This document shows positions 39,778 to 47,521 of a DNA stretch of 64,000 nt, piece by piece (position 1 is the stretch's first letter; each line of letters starts with the position of its first letter). The notes beneath the pieces are model-generated. The model searched no databases, had not been told where the DNA came from, and saw only the letters and a program-made list of their open reading frames with translations. Made by a program: the position numbers and the translations under genes. The DNA lies in contig NZ_CP137557.1 in assembly GCF_019249655.2 (NCBI RefSeq), forward strand, positions 2,389,001 to 2,453,000. Reading direction: 5' to 3'. Source of the stretch: Segatella copri (GTDB taxonomy: Bacteria; Bacteroidota; Bacteroidia; Bacteroidales; Bacteroidaceae).

Positions 39778-39894
39778 GCAAGCTTTGAGAGGCATCCATA
39801 GGATGCTTCCAATGAAGCTTCTCTAATGGATATTAGATGAGGTAAAGAAGATGTAGATTAGGATAACAGATTGATATAGAGAAAGGATAAGATT

Positions 39895-39981
39895 ATGATG
39901 ATTTTAGGAATGATTTTAGCTTTGGCTGTTGCAGCATGCGCTGAGTATGGTGCAAGATCCAACATGAAGAACTTCGCTTAA
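39895..39981 (+). CDS. 28-aa hydrophobic peptide, copy 2
   Basis: Reads MMILGMILALAVAACAEYGA then RSNMKNFA and TAA. It shares the pattern MI(V/L)LGM(T/I)LA with copy 1. The upstream leader of both copies includes GAAAGG(G/A)TAA(C/G)ATTATG, so the ribosome binding site is also duplicated. The start may be the first or second Met. A hairpin follows at 40049-40096. Confidence 0.5.
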   Translation: MMILGMILALAVAACAEYGARSNMKNFA

Positions 39982-40048
39982 CAGGCGATATTTCATGAAA
40001 ATTTGAGAGAATTGTAGAAAGAAGTTTCCATATATATTATATAGAGAT

Positions 40049-40096
40049 GGCAGTTGCAGGCGTTTGTGAAGATGCTTGCAGCTGCCTTTTCTTTTT
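40049..40096 (+). terminator. terminator after the small-peptide pair
   Basis: GGCAGTTGCAGG (40049-40060) pairs with CTTGCAGCTGCC (40075-40086) with two mismatches, followed by TTTTCTTTTT. Confidence 0.7.
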
Positions 40097-40161
40097 GTAT
40101 CTTTAGAGTGTCGAAATTCAAAATAAAAGTTGTACCTTTGCACCCAAGTTGAGATTACAAA

Positions 40162-40806
40162 ATGAAAAAGGAACGTGAAACGGCAAACAAATATCGTCAG
40201 CAAGCTCTTGAAGGAGATTTGATGGCGATGAACAACATGGGTGTCTGCTATGCGCAAGGCATCGGTGTTGTGAAGAATCATGTGATGGCATTTCAGTGGT
40301 ACATGAAGGCTGCTGAACTGGGAGATACTTACGCATGCTACAATGTGGCAGAATGCTACTACCAGGGAGATGGAGTGGAACAGGATTTCGAAAGAGCTCT
40401 TCATTGGTATCTGATTGCAGCAGAGAAAGGAGATGTACAATCACAGGTTAATGCTGCCAATGCATTTTACTTGGGTCAGGGAACTAAAGAAGACCACGTA
40501 AAGGCTCACCAATGGTGGCTGAAAGCTGCCCAAAGGGGACATCTTCAGAGCCAAAAGAATGTAGGTGCCAACTATTGGAATGGAGATGGAGTGGAGAAGG
40601 ACTATAGTTGGGCAGCCTTTTGGTATGAAATGGCAGGTCAGCAAGGTGATGCACAGGCTCAGTTCTCTACCGGATGGTTCTATATGACCGGTACGGGCGT
40701 TAAACAGGACAAGCGCAAGGGACTCAAATGGATTCACAGAGCAACTGCCCAAGGATTTGAGCATGCCAAACAATGGTGCAGGGACAATGGTTATAGTATA
40801 TATTAA
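40162..40806 (+). CDS. Sel1-like repeat protein
   Basis: 214 aa made of about five Sel1/TPR-like units, e.g. 'AMNNMGVCYAQGIGVVKNHV', 'ACYNVAECYYQGDGVEQDFE', 'SQVNAANAFYLGQGTKEDHV' and 'AQFSTGWFYMTGTGVKQDKR'. No signal peptide or membrane helix, so cytoplasmic. Sel1 proteins act as protein-binding scaffolds; the partner is unknown. A -7 element TACCTTTG lies at 40133-40140. thiM starts 17 bases after its stop. Confidence 0.88.
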   Translation: MKKERETANKYRQQALEGDLMAMNNMGVCYAQGIGVVKNHVMAFQWYMKAAELGDTYACYNVAECYYQGDGVEQDFERALHWYLIAAEKGDVQSQVNAANAFYLGQGTKEDHVKAHQWWLKAAQRGHLQSQKNVGANYWNGDGVEKDYSWAAFWYEMAGQQGDAQAQFSTGWFYMTGTGVKQDKRKGLKWIHRATAQGFEHAKQWCRDNGYSIY

Positions 40807-40822
40807 TAATGTAGTGAAACAA

Positions 40823-41578
40823 ATGAAGACAGATTTACGATTGATACAAGAGCAGCAGCCTCTCATACACAACATAACCAATTATGTGGCTATGAACTTT
40901 GTTGCCAACAGCCTATTGGCTATTGGAGCATCATCTATCATGGCGCGTGCCAAGGAAGAAGTGGAGGAAATCAGTAGCAAGAGCAATGCCTTGGCTCTCA
41001 ACCTGGGTGTTCCGGAAAGCACCACTGCTCACTCGATGATACTGGCAGGGGAAGCTGCCATGAAAAAAAGAATTCCTATCGTATTTGATGTGGTTGGAGT
41101 AGGAGCCACCCGCTTTCGTATGGATATAGCATCACAGATTATCCTCAGGTGTCACCCTACAGTCATCAAGGGAAATGCCAGTGAGATTCAGGCATTGTAC
41201 TCTCACCAGACAGGCATGCAGGGAGTGGATAGTCACCAGGAAACCTATGAGGTTGAGAAACAAGCTAAGAAACTTGCTCAGCAACTTTCCTGTATCATAG
41301 TTGTAACTGGAGCCATAGACTTCATCACGGATGGCGAAAGAATGGCTTATGTTCATGAAGGACATCCCATGATGAGCAAGGTTACTGCAATGGGATGTAC
41401 TGCCACCGGTATCGTTGGGGCATTCCTTGCTGTGAATTCCGATTCTTTGGAAGCAGCTGCTCATGCCATGAAAGCTATGGGAATTGCCGGAGAAAAGGCG
41501 GCTTCCATGTCTAGAGGCAATGGTAGCATGATGATTAACTTCCTCGATGAACTCTGCAATCTTGTGGCTTATGTCTAG
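40823..41578 (+). CDS. thiM: hydroxyethylthiazole kinase
   Basis: 251 aa from MKTDLRLIQEQQPLIHNITN; a frame extending 22 residues upstream overlaps the Sel1 gene and is rejected. 'ITNYVAMNFVANSLLAIGAS', 'DVVGVGATRFR', 'VIKGNASEI' and 'VTAMGCTATGIVGAFLAV' (catalytic Cys region) are typical of ThiM. It phosphorylates the thiazole alcohol for thiamine salvage. No TPP riboswitch or other thi genes are nearby. The downstream HExxH gene overlaps its stop. Confidence 0.93.
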   Translation: MKTDLRLIQEQQPLIHNITNYVAMNFVANSLLAIGASSIMARAKEEVEEISSKSNALALNLGVPESTTAHSMILAGEAAMKKRIPIVFDVVGVGATRFRMDIASQIILRCHPTVIKGNASEIQALYSHQTGMQGVDSHQETYEVEKQAKKLAQQLSCIIVVTGAIDFITDGERMAYVHEGHPMMSKVTAMGCTATGIVGAFLAVNSDSLEAAAHAMKAMGIAGEKAASMSRGNGSMMINFLDELCNLVAYV

Positions 41579-41885
41579 GATTTTTAGAATCAAGAGACGT
41601 TCCTTCATGAAAAGCTTCATTGCTATCAATCTCTTTGGCATGATTGTTACTTGCGAAGAGCTTTCTAAAGAGGAACTCAACCATGAGCTCATACATACGG
41701 CCCAAGCAAAGGAGTTGTTGTATATCCCATTCTACCTCTGGTATGTCATTGAATGGTTTTTCTTATTTCTCAGATATCGGGATTGGATGTGGGCATATTA
41801 CAACATCAGGTTTGAAAAGGAAGCCTATGCTCACCAAGAAGACCTGGAGTATTTAAATCGAAGACATCATTACTGCTATATATGA
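41571..41885 (+). CDS. small HExxH protein coupled to thiM
   Basis: 104 aa if started at ATG 41571, which overlaps the thiM stop (ATGTCTAG); starts at 41547 or 41607 (MKSFIAINLFG) are also possible. It contains 'LNHELIHTAQ' (H38-E39-x-x-H42), the zinc-metallopeptidase motif, then an aromatic hydrophobic stretch (LLYIPFYLWYVIEWFFLFLR) and 'FEKEAYAHQEDLEYL', in which a Glu could be the third ligand. Protease activity is inference from the motif. No larger family recognised. Confidence 0.65.
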   Translation: MSRIFRIKRRSFMKSFIAINLFGMIVTCEELSKEELNHELIHTAQAKELLYIPFYLWYVIEWFFLFLRYRDWMWAYYNIRFEKEAYAHQEDLEYLNRRHHYCYI

Positions 41886-41909
41886 TATAACGTGGGGCGC
41901 ATATTCTTG

Positions 41910-41935
41910 CTATTCCCCAATTCTTTGGGGAATAG
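41910..41935 (+). promoter_or_regulatory. 11-bp perfect hairpin after the thiM operon
   Basis: CTATTCCCCAA (41910-41920), TTCT, TTGGGGAATAG (41925-41935). It is followed by only a weak T stretch, so terminator function is uncertain. Confidence 0.5.
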
Positions 41936-42128
41936 TTCTACACCTTTTCCCCAGATTCCACAGGGGTAATTTATGGCAGACAAGTTATAAGTCTCAGTAT
42001 ATCAAGCTTATCATCTTTTCTATTATCTTTTGGCATGCAGGTTGCAACCATGAATAGCGGGTTCGACAATGAATCCCAAAACAGAGAAAATAATAATAAA
42101 TAGTAACAATTTAAAAATAGATAAGATT

Positions 42129-42473
42129 ATGAAGAAGTTCGTTTTTGCAGCTATCGCAGCTATGGTAATGGTTTCAGTAAGCAACGTATTTGCATCAAGC
42201 AAAATGATGATAGATAATTCAGAAGTAGTTCCTGTTGACACTGTAGCACCTGAAACTCCAAAGGATTCAGCAGAGATCAGCACACCTGTTTTGCCTCAGG
42301 CTGGTGCAGAGGATTCTACAGAGCAGGCGACTCCTGCAGAGACAACAGTAGAGTCTGTAGAAACTACCCAATCTGAGCAGCCAACTGAGGTTCAGGAGAC
42401 TCCACAGAAGAACGCCCAGCAGGAGTCAACAGAGACAAGGCAGGCTATAGAACAGGCTGCTGTTTCAGAGTAA
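42129..42473 (+). CDS. secreted acidic low-complexity protein
   Basis: 114 aa from ATG 42129 (MKKFVFAAIAAMVMVSVSNV), a clear Sec signal peptide cut after about residue 22; a frame 20 residues longer is rejected. The mature part is almost only Glu, Thr, Pro, Ser, Gln, Ala and Val (TPVLPQAGAEDSTEQATPAE) and probably disordered. No function recognised. It may be a secreted or periplasmic linker-like protein. It is followed by a terminator. Confidence 0.6.
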   Translation: MKKFVFAAIAAMVMVSVSNVFASSKMMIDNSEVVPVDTVAPETPKDSAEISTPVLPQAGAEDSTEQATPAETTVESVETTQSEQPTEVQETPQKNAQQESTETRQAIEQAAVSE

Positions 42474-42503
42474 CAAATATTTGATTTCAACATAATTATA
42501 ACT

Positions 42504-42548
42504 CAGAGGTCTGCTGGAAGTAATGCCGGCAGACTTCTGCGTTTAATT
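42504..42548 (+). terminator. terminator after the acidic secreted protein
   Basis: CAGAGGTCTGCTGG (42504-42517) pairs with CCGGCAGACTTCTG (42526-42539) with two mismatches, followed by CGTTTAATTT. Confidence 0.65.
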
Positions 42549-42604
42549 TAATACATTATTCTTAAAAAAACTTGATAACTCATCTTATAATGAAGTAAAT
42601 TATG

Positions 42605-42612
42605 TATTTTTG
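42605..42612 (+). promoter_or_regulatory. -7 promoter element of hipB
   Basis: TATTTTTG, 25 bases before the chosen ATG at 42637. No clear -33 element. Confidence 0.45.
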
Positions 42613-42636
42613 CATATCATAATTAAGATTAAAGCT

Positions 42637-42957
42637 ATGACAAAGAATACAATGGCAAACAAACTTCCAAGGAAGTTGATTCAAAAAATGGAAATCGTGG
42701 GTGAGCAGATTAAGCTTGCCAGATTACGGCGCAACCTGAGCATGGCGCAAGTTGCAGAAAGGGCAACATGCTCGGAAGTTACACTTTGCACGGTAGAAAA
42801 GGGATTACCAACGGTTTCCATCGGAATTTACCTTCGTGTACTCTATGCTCTTCAGCTGGATGATGACATCTTGCTCCTGGCTAAGGATGACAAACTCGGA
42901 AGGGCATTGCAGGACATAGGATTGAAGAATCGTCAACGAGCATCTAAAAAAGGATAG
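42637..42957 (+). CDS. HipB-like XRE-family antitoxin/regulator
   Basis: 106 aa from ATG 42637 (MTKNTMANKLPRKLIQKMEI); a TTG-initiated frame from 42610 overlaps the -7 element and is rejected. 'GEQIKLARLRRNLSMAQVAE RATCSEVTLCTVEKGLPTVS' (split) is a helix-turn-helix of the XRE type, of the kind coupled with HipA toxins. The next gene, two bases after its stop, is the start of a hipA. An intact antitoxin with a broken toxin suggests decay of the module. Confidence 0.8.
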   Translation: MTKNTMANKLPRKLIQKMEIVGEQIKLARLRRNLSMAQVAERATCSEVTLCTVEKGLPTVSIGIYLRVLYALQLDDDILLLAKDDKLGRALQDIGLKNRQRASKKG

Positions 42958-42959
42958 AA

Positions 42960-43214
42960 ATGGAACGACTGTTTGTTTTCACTGATTTTAACTGGCTCGG
43001 CAAAGCGGAGCTGGTAGGGGAGTTGTGTTATGAAAAATTGCGCGGCTCTGACAGTTATGCATTTAAGTTTGATGAGAATTGGCTTAAGGTTCATGCCGGA
43101 ATTAAGCTTTCGGAAGACATCAACAATTACCCAGGCATGCAATATACCCAGCCAGGAAGTGATATTTTCGGATGTTTTTCTGATGCTTTGCCAGATAGGT
43201 GGGGACGTCTTTAA
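42960..43214 (+). pseudogene. truncated HipA toxin (N-terminal domain only)
   Basis: 84 aa: 'VFTDFNWLGKAELVGELCYE KLRGSDSYAFKFDENWL' (split) and 'YPGMQYTQPG... FGCFSDALPDRWGRL' match the HipA N-terminal subdomain, which ends at the conserved 'DRWGR'. A TAA follows at once. Full HipA-like kinases are ~400 aa, so the whole kinase domain (ATP-binding and catalytic loop) is missing, and the minus-strand ogt gene begins 22 bases later. It cannot be an active kinase toxin. Confidence 0.82.
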
Positions 43215-43236
43215 TTTTTTGTCTTTTTTTATTTTC

Positions 43237-43770
43237 TTATTTGAAAATCAATATTTTATGTTGTTTTTGTTCTCCTTCAAGCTCTAATAACCTTCTCTTT
43301 GCATCCAACCCTCCGGCAAAACCTGTAAGGAGATGATTGCTTCCGATAACACGATGGCAGGGAATGAAAATGCTGATGCCATTAGCTCCGATGGCACCTG
43401 CCACGGCTCTTGTGCCATTGGGATTACCCAAACTTATGGCTATTTCCTTATAGCTTCTTGTTTCTCCGTATGGTATGTTGAGCAATGCATGCCATACTTT
43501 TTTCTGAAAATCGGTTCCTATAGGGTGCAACGGAATATCGAATGTCCTGCGGCTGCCGGTAAAATATTCATTCAGCTGCTTCTTGGCCAGTTCCAGGATA
43601 GGGGATGTTTCTATCTTGAACTCAGCCTTGATATACCGCGAAAGCCGAAGCTTATTGCGCTCTGAACATGGCATTTCATTCCAATCACAAAGGCACAATT
43701 CATCGTCCACCGATGCCAGGATGATTTCTCCACAAGGCGAACTGTAATATTGGATACTTACTTGCTGCAT
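43237..43770 (-). CDS. ogt: methylated-DNA--protein-cysteine methyltransferase
   Basis: 177 aa. 'GTDFQKKVWHALLNIPYGETRSY' (split, HTH) and the active site 'IPCHRVIG' identify the O6-alkylguanine-DNA alkyltransferase, which repairs O6-methylguanine by a one-time transfer to the Cys. The N-terminal Ogt-type beta domain is short. It is last of five minus-strand genes (HTH, MBL, HD-MsrA, VOC, ogt). VOC lies 26 bases upstream. Confidence 0.93.
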   Translation of the reverse strand: MQQVSIQYYSSPCGEIILASVDDELCLCDWNEMPCSERNKLRLSRYIKAEFKIETSPILELAKKQLNEYFTGSRRTFDIPLHPIGTDFQKKVWHALLNIPYGETRSYKEIAISLGNPNGTRAVAGAIGANGISIFIPCHRVIGSNHLLTGFAGGLDAKRRLLELEGEQKQHKILIFK

Positions 43771-43796
43771 TATATCAGATACGATTGAACAGATTC

Positions 43797-44183
43797 TTAT
43801 TTTTCATACAGTTCTATCGGCAAACCATCTGGATCACTGAAGAATACAAATCGCTTGCCTGTATATTCATCCGTACGGATGGGGGCATGAGCGATACCTT
43901 TATTGTCAAGTTCATCTATAGCCACCGAAAGGTCATCCACCTCAAAAGCAAGATGACGCAGTCCGGCAGCTTCCGGGTAAGAAGGACGTGCAGGTGGGTT
44001 AGGGAAAGAGAACAGTTCTATGACATACGTGTCATCTAGAAAGCAGTCTGCCTTCCAGGAGTCGCGTCCTTCACGATAGTTTTCACTCACAATCTTCATT
44101 CCGAGCACATCTGTATAGAAATGCTTGGATTTCTCATAGTCGGAGCAAATCACGGCTACATGATGGATTTTGTTAAGTTTCAT
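43797..44183 (-). CDS. VOC-family (glyoxalase I-like) protein
   Basis: 128 aa. 'KIHHVAVICSDYEKSKHFYT DVLGM' (split) with metal His, 'YVIELFSFPNPPARPSYPEA AGLRHLAFEV' and the final 'FFSDPDGLPIELYEK' give a single VOC unit of the YaeR/GloA2 type. It may be a lyase for small ketoaldehydes; the substrate is unknown. 84 bases downstream of the HD-MsrA fusion gene and 26 before ogt. Confidence 0.88.
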   Translation of the reverse strand: MKLNKIHHVAVICSDYEKSKHFYTDVLGMKIVSENYREGRDSWKADCFLDDTYVIELFSFPNPPARPSYPEAAGLRHLAFEVDDLSVAIDELDNKGIAHAPIRTDEYTGKRFVFFSDPDGLPIELYEK

Positions 44184-44267
44184 TGGATATTGTTTTATTG
44201 TTAATCAATGATTTATCAACTACAAATGCTTTATTTACCTCTTTGATATTTTGCTGAAAATTACTTC

Positions 44268-45206
44268 TCAGAATTTCTTCGTTCTCAGATGACAATAAGG
44301 CTCACCACCTGTTTTTTCATAATAATGCTGGTGGTAGGCTTCGCCAATGTAGAATGTCTCCTCTGGCAGGAGCAAGGTATTGACCTCGTCACCCTTACTA
44401 CGGAGAAGTTCCGTCACATGTCCGGCTGTCTGCTTCTGAGATTCATTACGATAGAAGATACAGCTGCGGTATTGTGGCCCCAAATCAGGACCAACACCAT
44501 CGGTCTGTGCCGGGTCGTGAATCTCGAAGAAGAGTTTACATAAGCTCTCATATGAAACCTGTTGGGGATTGAACTCCACGATGACGGCCTCTACGTGGTG
44601 CGTCTTGTGGTCTCGTACATCGGCATAGGAAGGAAAAGCCTCTTTGCCGCCGGTATATCCTGCCAGGGTATTGAGTACGCCGGGCTGTTTCTGAAACTGA
44701 TGTTGCGCGCCCCAGAAACATCCGCAGGCAAAGATGCCAACCTCTATACTGCTGTCTTCAGGCGCATGATAGATGTCAACCTGAGAGCATTTTTCGATGG
44801 CTGCCTTTATCATTTTCAGTGCCTTGCCATGTTTCTTCTGAAGGCCTGGGTAGTCCTTACCTCTCTGAAAGTTATGCTGAAGGTCATTGTACTTCACTTG
44901 AAGTGCTATGGGATTTTGAGAATCGATAATGCTCTGCACATAATCGAAATAATCAGTTCCCGGCTTATGTGTAAGGATGCGAAGGGCATTCACTACACCT
45001 GTGGGAATACCTTCATGAAGCAAATCCTCAAAGGAGTAGGAGGTATCTTCTACCACATCATGCAGAAAGCCTGCCATCTTTTCCTCGTCTGTATGTCCCA
45101 TCAAGCCCACTGTGAGTGGATGAAGGATAACAGGATAGCCATCGCGATCAAGTTGACCGGCATGGGCTGACGTTGCTATACGGAGTGCTATATCAATTGG
45201 ATTCAT
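44268..45206 (-). CDS. msrA: fusion: HD phosphohydrolase domain + peptide methionine sulfoxide reductase A
   Basis: 312 aa. Residues 1-~145 are an HD domain of the RelA/SpoT hydrolase type: H29 (YPVILHPL), H49-D50 (GFLHDVVEDT) and D108 (KYNDLQHNF). Residues ~150-312 are a complete MsrA with catalytic C163 in 'CGCFWGAQ', 'GYTGGKEAFPSYADVRDHKT' and 'HQHYYEK'. MsrA reduces methionine-S-sulfoxide; the HD part may hydrolyse a nucleotide such as ppGpp, though the synthetase domain is absent. The frame is continuous with no stop between the two domains. Fusion is unusual. Confidence 0.88.
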   Translation of the reverse strand: MNPIDIALRIATSAHAGQLDRDGYPVILHPLTVGLMGHTDEEKMAGFLHDVVEDTSYSFEDLLHEGIPTGVVNALRILTHKPGTDYFDYVQSIIDSQNPIALQVKYNDLQHNFQRGKDYPGLQKKHGKALKMIKAAIEKCSQVDIYHAPEDSSIEVGIFACGCFWGAQHQFQKQPGVLNTLAGYTGGKEAFPSYADVRDHKTHHVEAVIVEFNPQQVSYESLCKLFFEIHDPAQTDGVGPDLGPQYRSCIFYRNESQKQTAGHVTELLRSKGDEVNTLLLPEETFYIGEAYHQHYYEKTGGEPYCHLRTKKF

Positions 45207-45295
45207 TGTTAATTATGTCATTCTATGTTTATAATCTTGTCGTATCTCTTGCCTTGCTAGTCCTGGAATGATTACCACCCTTCATGGAACAAGAA

Positions 45296-46060
45296 TCATA
45301 TATCTATCGATTCGCCCTCATGTGCTATCTTCCAAAACGGAATTTGTACAACATCGGTAAACTCTTTCATACGCCAGGCGCTTTTGAAACCACTTGCCAC
45401 AAAATGCATTGGGACAAACAGACCTGTCTGGAATTGCTCTATGAACTGTCTTGCACCACGGGTATAGCCATTACCTATGCGGCCATCTACAGGAAACAGC
45501 ACAACATCAAAACTATCAGCCATTTTTCTGATGTCCTTGAGTTCACCCAAATATTGCTTCTCGTCTTTTTGAGGGTCTATCTCGCCAAACTCAAAGCTCC
45601 AGATGGTTCCACCCTGATAGTCGGAAGTCAAGAACCTGGCGTACCAATTATTCAGATCGCCTGCATGAAAGATACGCTTGCCTTCAACTTCTACTATCCA
45701 AGACACACCACTGTCATTACTACCGGCTGCAACTACCTTTAGATTTTTATCGCGCCATGAGTTTCCCTTTACCATCAAGACGTCAGCTTCGTCCTTTTGG
45801 CATCTGTGATGTCTGAAGATATCCTTGGAGAGTATATAGGTAAAAGAGGTATGAGGGTAGCACTGGCTCCATGAAAAGATTTCCCGAGAGAAGTGATCTT
45901 CATGGAAATGACTTACAAGTACGTACACAGGCTTACCCTTGGACAGAATCACCGGCATACAATCGGCGGGATCCATCCAATAATCGAAGACCAATACGCA
46001 GGATTGGGTCTCCACTGCAAAACCACTATGAAAGATATATGTCAGTTTCATGATTCTCAT
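45296..46060 (-). CDS. metallo-beta-lactamase-fold hydrolase
   Basis: 254 aa. The metal motif 'SHFHEDHF' (H51, H53, D55, H56) is followed by 'IFHAGDLNNWY' and 'MHF', the remaining MBL ligands. It belongs to the UlaG/YtnP-like broad MBL group; no substrate is evident. It precedes the HD-MsrA gene by 89 bases and follows the HTH gene, so is likely in the same transcript. A start at MRIMKL or MKL is possible. Confidence 0.85.
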   Translation of the reverse strand: MRIMKLTYIFHSGFAVETQSCVLVFDYWMDPADCMPVILSKGKPVYVLVSHFHEDHFSREIFSWSQCYPHTSFTYILSKDIFRHHRCQKDEADVLMVKGNSWRDKNLKVVAAGSNDSGVSWIVEVEGKRIFHAGDLNNWYARFLTSDYQGGTIWSFEFGEIDPQKDEKQYLGELKDIRKMADSFDVVLFPVDGRIGNGYTRGARQFIEQFQTGLFVPMHFVASGFKSAWRMKEFTDVVQIPFWKIAHEGESIDI

Positions 46061-46165
46061 TCTGATTTACGATTGAATCTTTGAATTCTTTCTTGGACGA
46101 TTTGAAATAGGTATGTTTCATCTTACCGTCCAAAAAAGAATAGCTTTTCTCTTATCCTACTATAT

Positions 46166-46366
46166 TTAAACGGTTTGACGAATCTCATATTTAACCTCCA
46201 TGCCAAGGATATCCATGATTTTTTCAACCGTCGATAGGGAAGGATTGCCTTTACCGCTCTCTATTTTCTTGATGGTAGAAATGGCTATCTCAGACATGTC
46301 AGCGAGATCTTGCTGAGTAATCCCTAAGGCCTTACGCTGCAATTTCATTACTTCTTGAATTTTCAT
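46166..46366 (-). CDS. 66-aa HipB-like XRE regulator
   Basis: Starts MKIQEVMKLQRKALGITQQD at 46366; a longer frame upstream (45 more residues) is promoter DNA. 'LADMSEIAISTIKKIESGKG NPSLSTVEKIMDILGMEVKY' (split) is a complete XRE HTH of the type paired with HipA in Bacteroidota. The following ~100 bases hold no hipA, so it is an orphan that may now control the MBL-msrA-VOC-ogt genes or itself. Confidence 0.8.
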   Translation of the reverse strand: MKIQEVMKLQRKALGITQQDLADMSEIAISTIKKIESGKGNPSLSTVEKIMDILGMEVKYEIRQTV

Positions 46367-46493
46367 ATCAAGTAGTGTATTATATTGTACTTTTCCTGCA
46401 AAGGTAACAAATATTTCTAGATTACGCAAGAAAAGGTGCAATATAATGTTCCTTTTATAAAAAATTATAAGTTCATGGGATTTTTCTTGATTA

Positions 46494-46528
46494 TTTGCCA
46501 TTGGATATTGTTTTTTTTCTTAACTTTG
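46494..46528 (+). promoter_or_regulatory. promoter of the nitroreductase gene
   Basis: TAACTTTG at 46521-46528, with TTTG at 46494-46497 (23-nt spacer, somewhat long) or TTGG at 46501-46504 (16). The TSS would be ~20 bases before ATG 46553. Confidence 0.5.
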
Positions 46529-46552
46529 CATGCACAATTCATTATAGAAGTC

Positions 46553-47260
46553 ATGACTATAGAAGAAGCTATCAAACAAAGACATAGTGTACGAAAGTAC
46601 ATACACAAGCCTCTTTCAACTGAGGTAGTTAGAGCACTAGAAGAAAAAATCGGGGAGTGCAACAAAGAGGGTGGCCTTCACATACAACTGGTTACCCAAG
46701 AAACTAAGGCATTCTCCGGCATTATGTCATATGGAAAATTCCATGGCGTAGAGAACTATCTCGTAATGGCAGGGCAAAAAGCCGACGATCTTGATGAGCG
46801 TATTGGCTATTATGGCGAACAGCTTGTGCTGCTTGCCCAAGCCCTAGGACTCAACACCTGCTGGGCAGGATTAAGCTATCGCAAGGTGAATGAAGCCTAC
46901 AAGATTGAAAAAGGGGAGAAGTTGACATGCATGATTGCCTTGGGATACGGAGAGTCACAAGGGGTTAGTCACAAAATCAAGACCTTGGAACAGGTAAGCA
47001 ATGCAACCAGCAATTCTCCTTCATGGTTCCGAAAGGGCGTGGAAGCAGCTCTTCTTGCTCCCACTGCCATCAATCAGCAGAAGTTCTCATTCTTCCTGCA
47101 AGACCAGGAAGGTACAAAAGCTGGTTGTAAACCCAAGGTTCTTGCCAAGAGAGGCTTCTCAATGGTAGGATATACTAAGATGGACCTCGGCATTGCCAAG
47201 CTTCACTTTGAAATAGGAGCAGGAAAGGAAAGCTTTAAGTGGGTGGTAAAGAAAGGATGA
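46553..47260 (+). CDS. nitroreductase family protein
   Basis: 235 aa from MTIEEAIKQRHSVRKYIHKP; an in-frame extension of 39 residues upstream spans the promoter and is rejected. 'RHSVRKY' binds FMN, 'YYGEQLVLLAQALGLNTCWA G' (split) and 'MIALGYGE' are standard, and a second segment 'KGVEAALLAPTAINQQKFSF' gives the other FMN/partner region. An NAD(P)H-dependent flavin reductase acting on nitro compounds or quinones is likely. Its TGA overlaps the next ATG (ATGA). Confidence 0.88.
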   Translation: MTIEEAIKQRHSVRKYIHKPLSTEVVRALEEKIGECNKEGGLHIQLVTQETKAFSGIMSYGKFHGVENYLVMAGQKADDLDERIGYYGEQLVLLAQALGLNTCWAGLSYRKVNEAYKIEKGEKLTCMIALGYGESQGVSHKIKTLEQVSNATSNSPSWFRKGVEAALLAPTAINQQKFSFFLQDQEGTKAGCKPKVLAKRGFSMVGYTKMDLGIAKLHFEIGAGKESFKWVVKKG

Positions 47261-47487
47261 GAGACTTCACGGAAATATGGCAACTTCAAGATTCCATCAT
47301 TACAGCAGTCAACGCATGCGGTTATGGTGTATGGGATTTGCATGCCACCAGTTGGGGATTTCATCTGGAGTTAACAGAGCATTTGGATGATGCAGAAATC
47401 TGCAATATCTGCAGTCAACTTCCGCTTTCTGGAGATTATGAAGGAGAAGGCATAAATGGTTCTGTTCTAAGTTTGTACAACTACTGA
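47257..47487 (+). CDS. 76-aa hypothetical protein coupled to the nitroreductase
   Basis: Starts at ATG 47257, overlapping the nitroreductase TGA (ATGA), which indicates translational coupling. Sequence: MRDFTEIWQLQDSIITAVNA through 'WGFHLELTEHLDDAEICNIC' to 'SVLSLYNY'. Contains two Cys (ICNIC) and aromatic residues but no known motif. A partner role to the nitroreductase is suggested only by position. Confidence 0.65.
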   Translation: MRDFTEIWQLQDSIITAVNACGYGVWDLHATSWGFHLELTEHLDDAEICNICSQLPLSGDYEGEGINGSVLSLYNY

Positions 47488-47521
47488 TTATTGATGTTCA
47501 AAAAATAAAAGATAGATTATT

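Noticed and set aside
40801..40822. TPP riboswitch before thiM
   Set aside because: Only 16 bases separate the Sel1 stop from thiM and no CUGAGA/GAGAU-type core is present upstream.
46061..46165. Possible hipA start behind the 66-aa HipB-like gene
   Set aside because: All three frames close within ~30 codons and no HipA N-terminal motif (WLG, DRWGR) can be read, so no toxin remnant is claimed.
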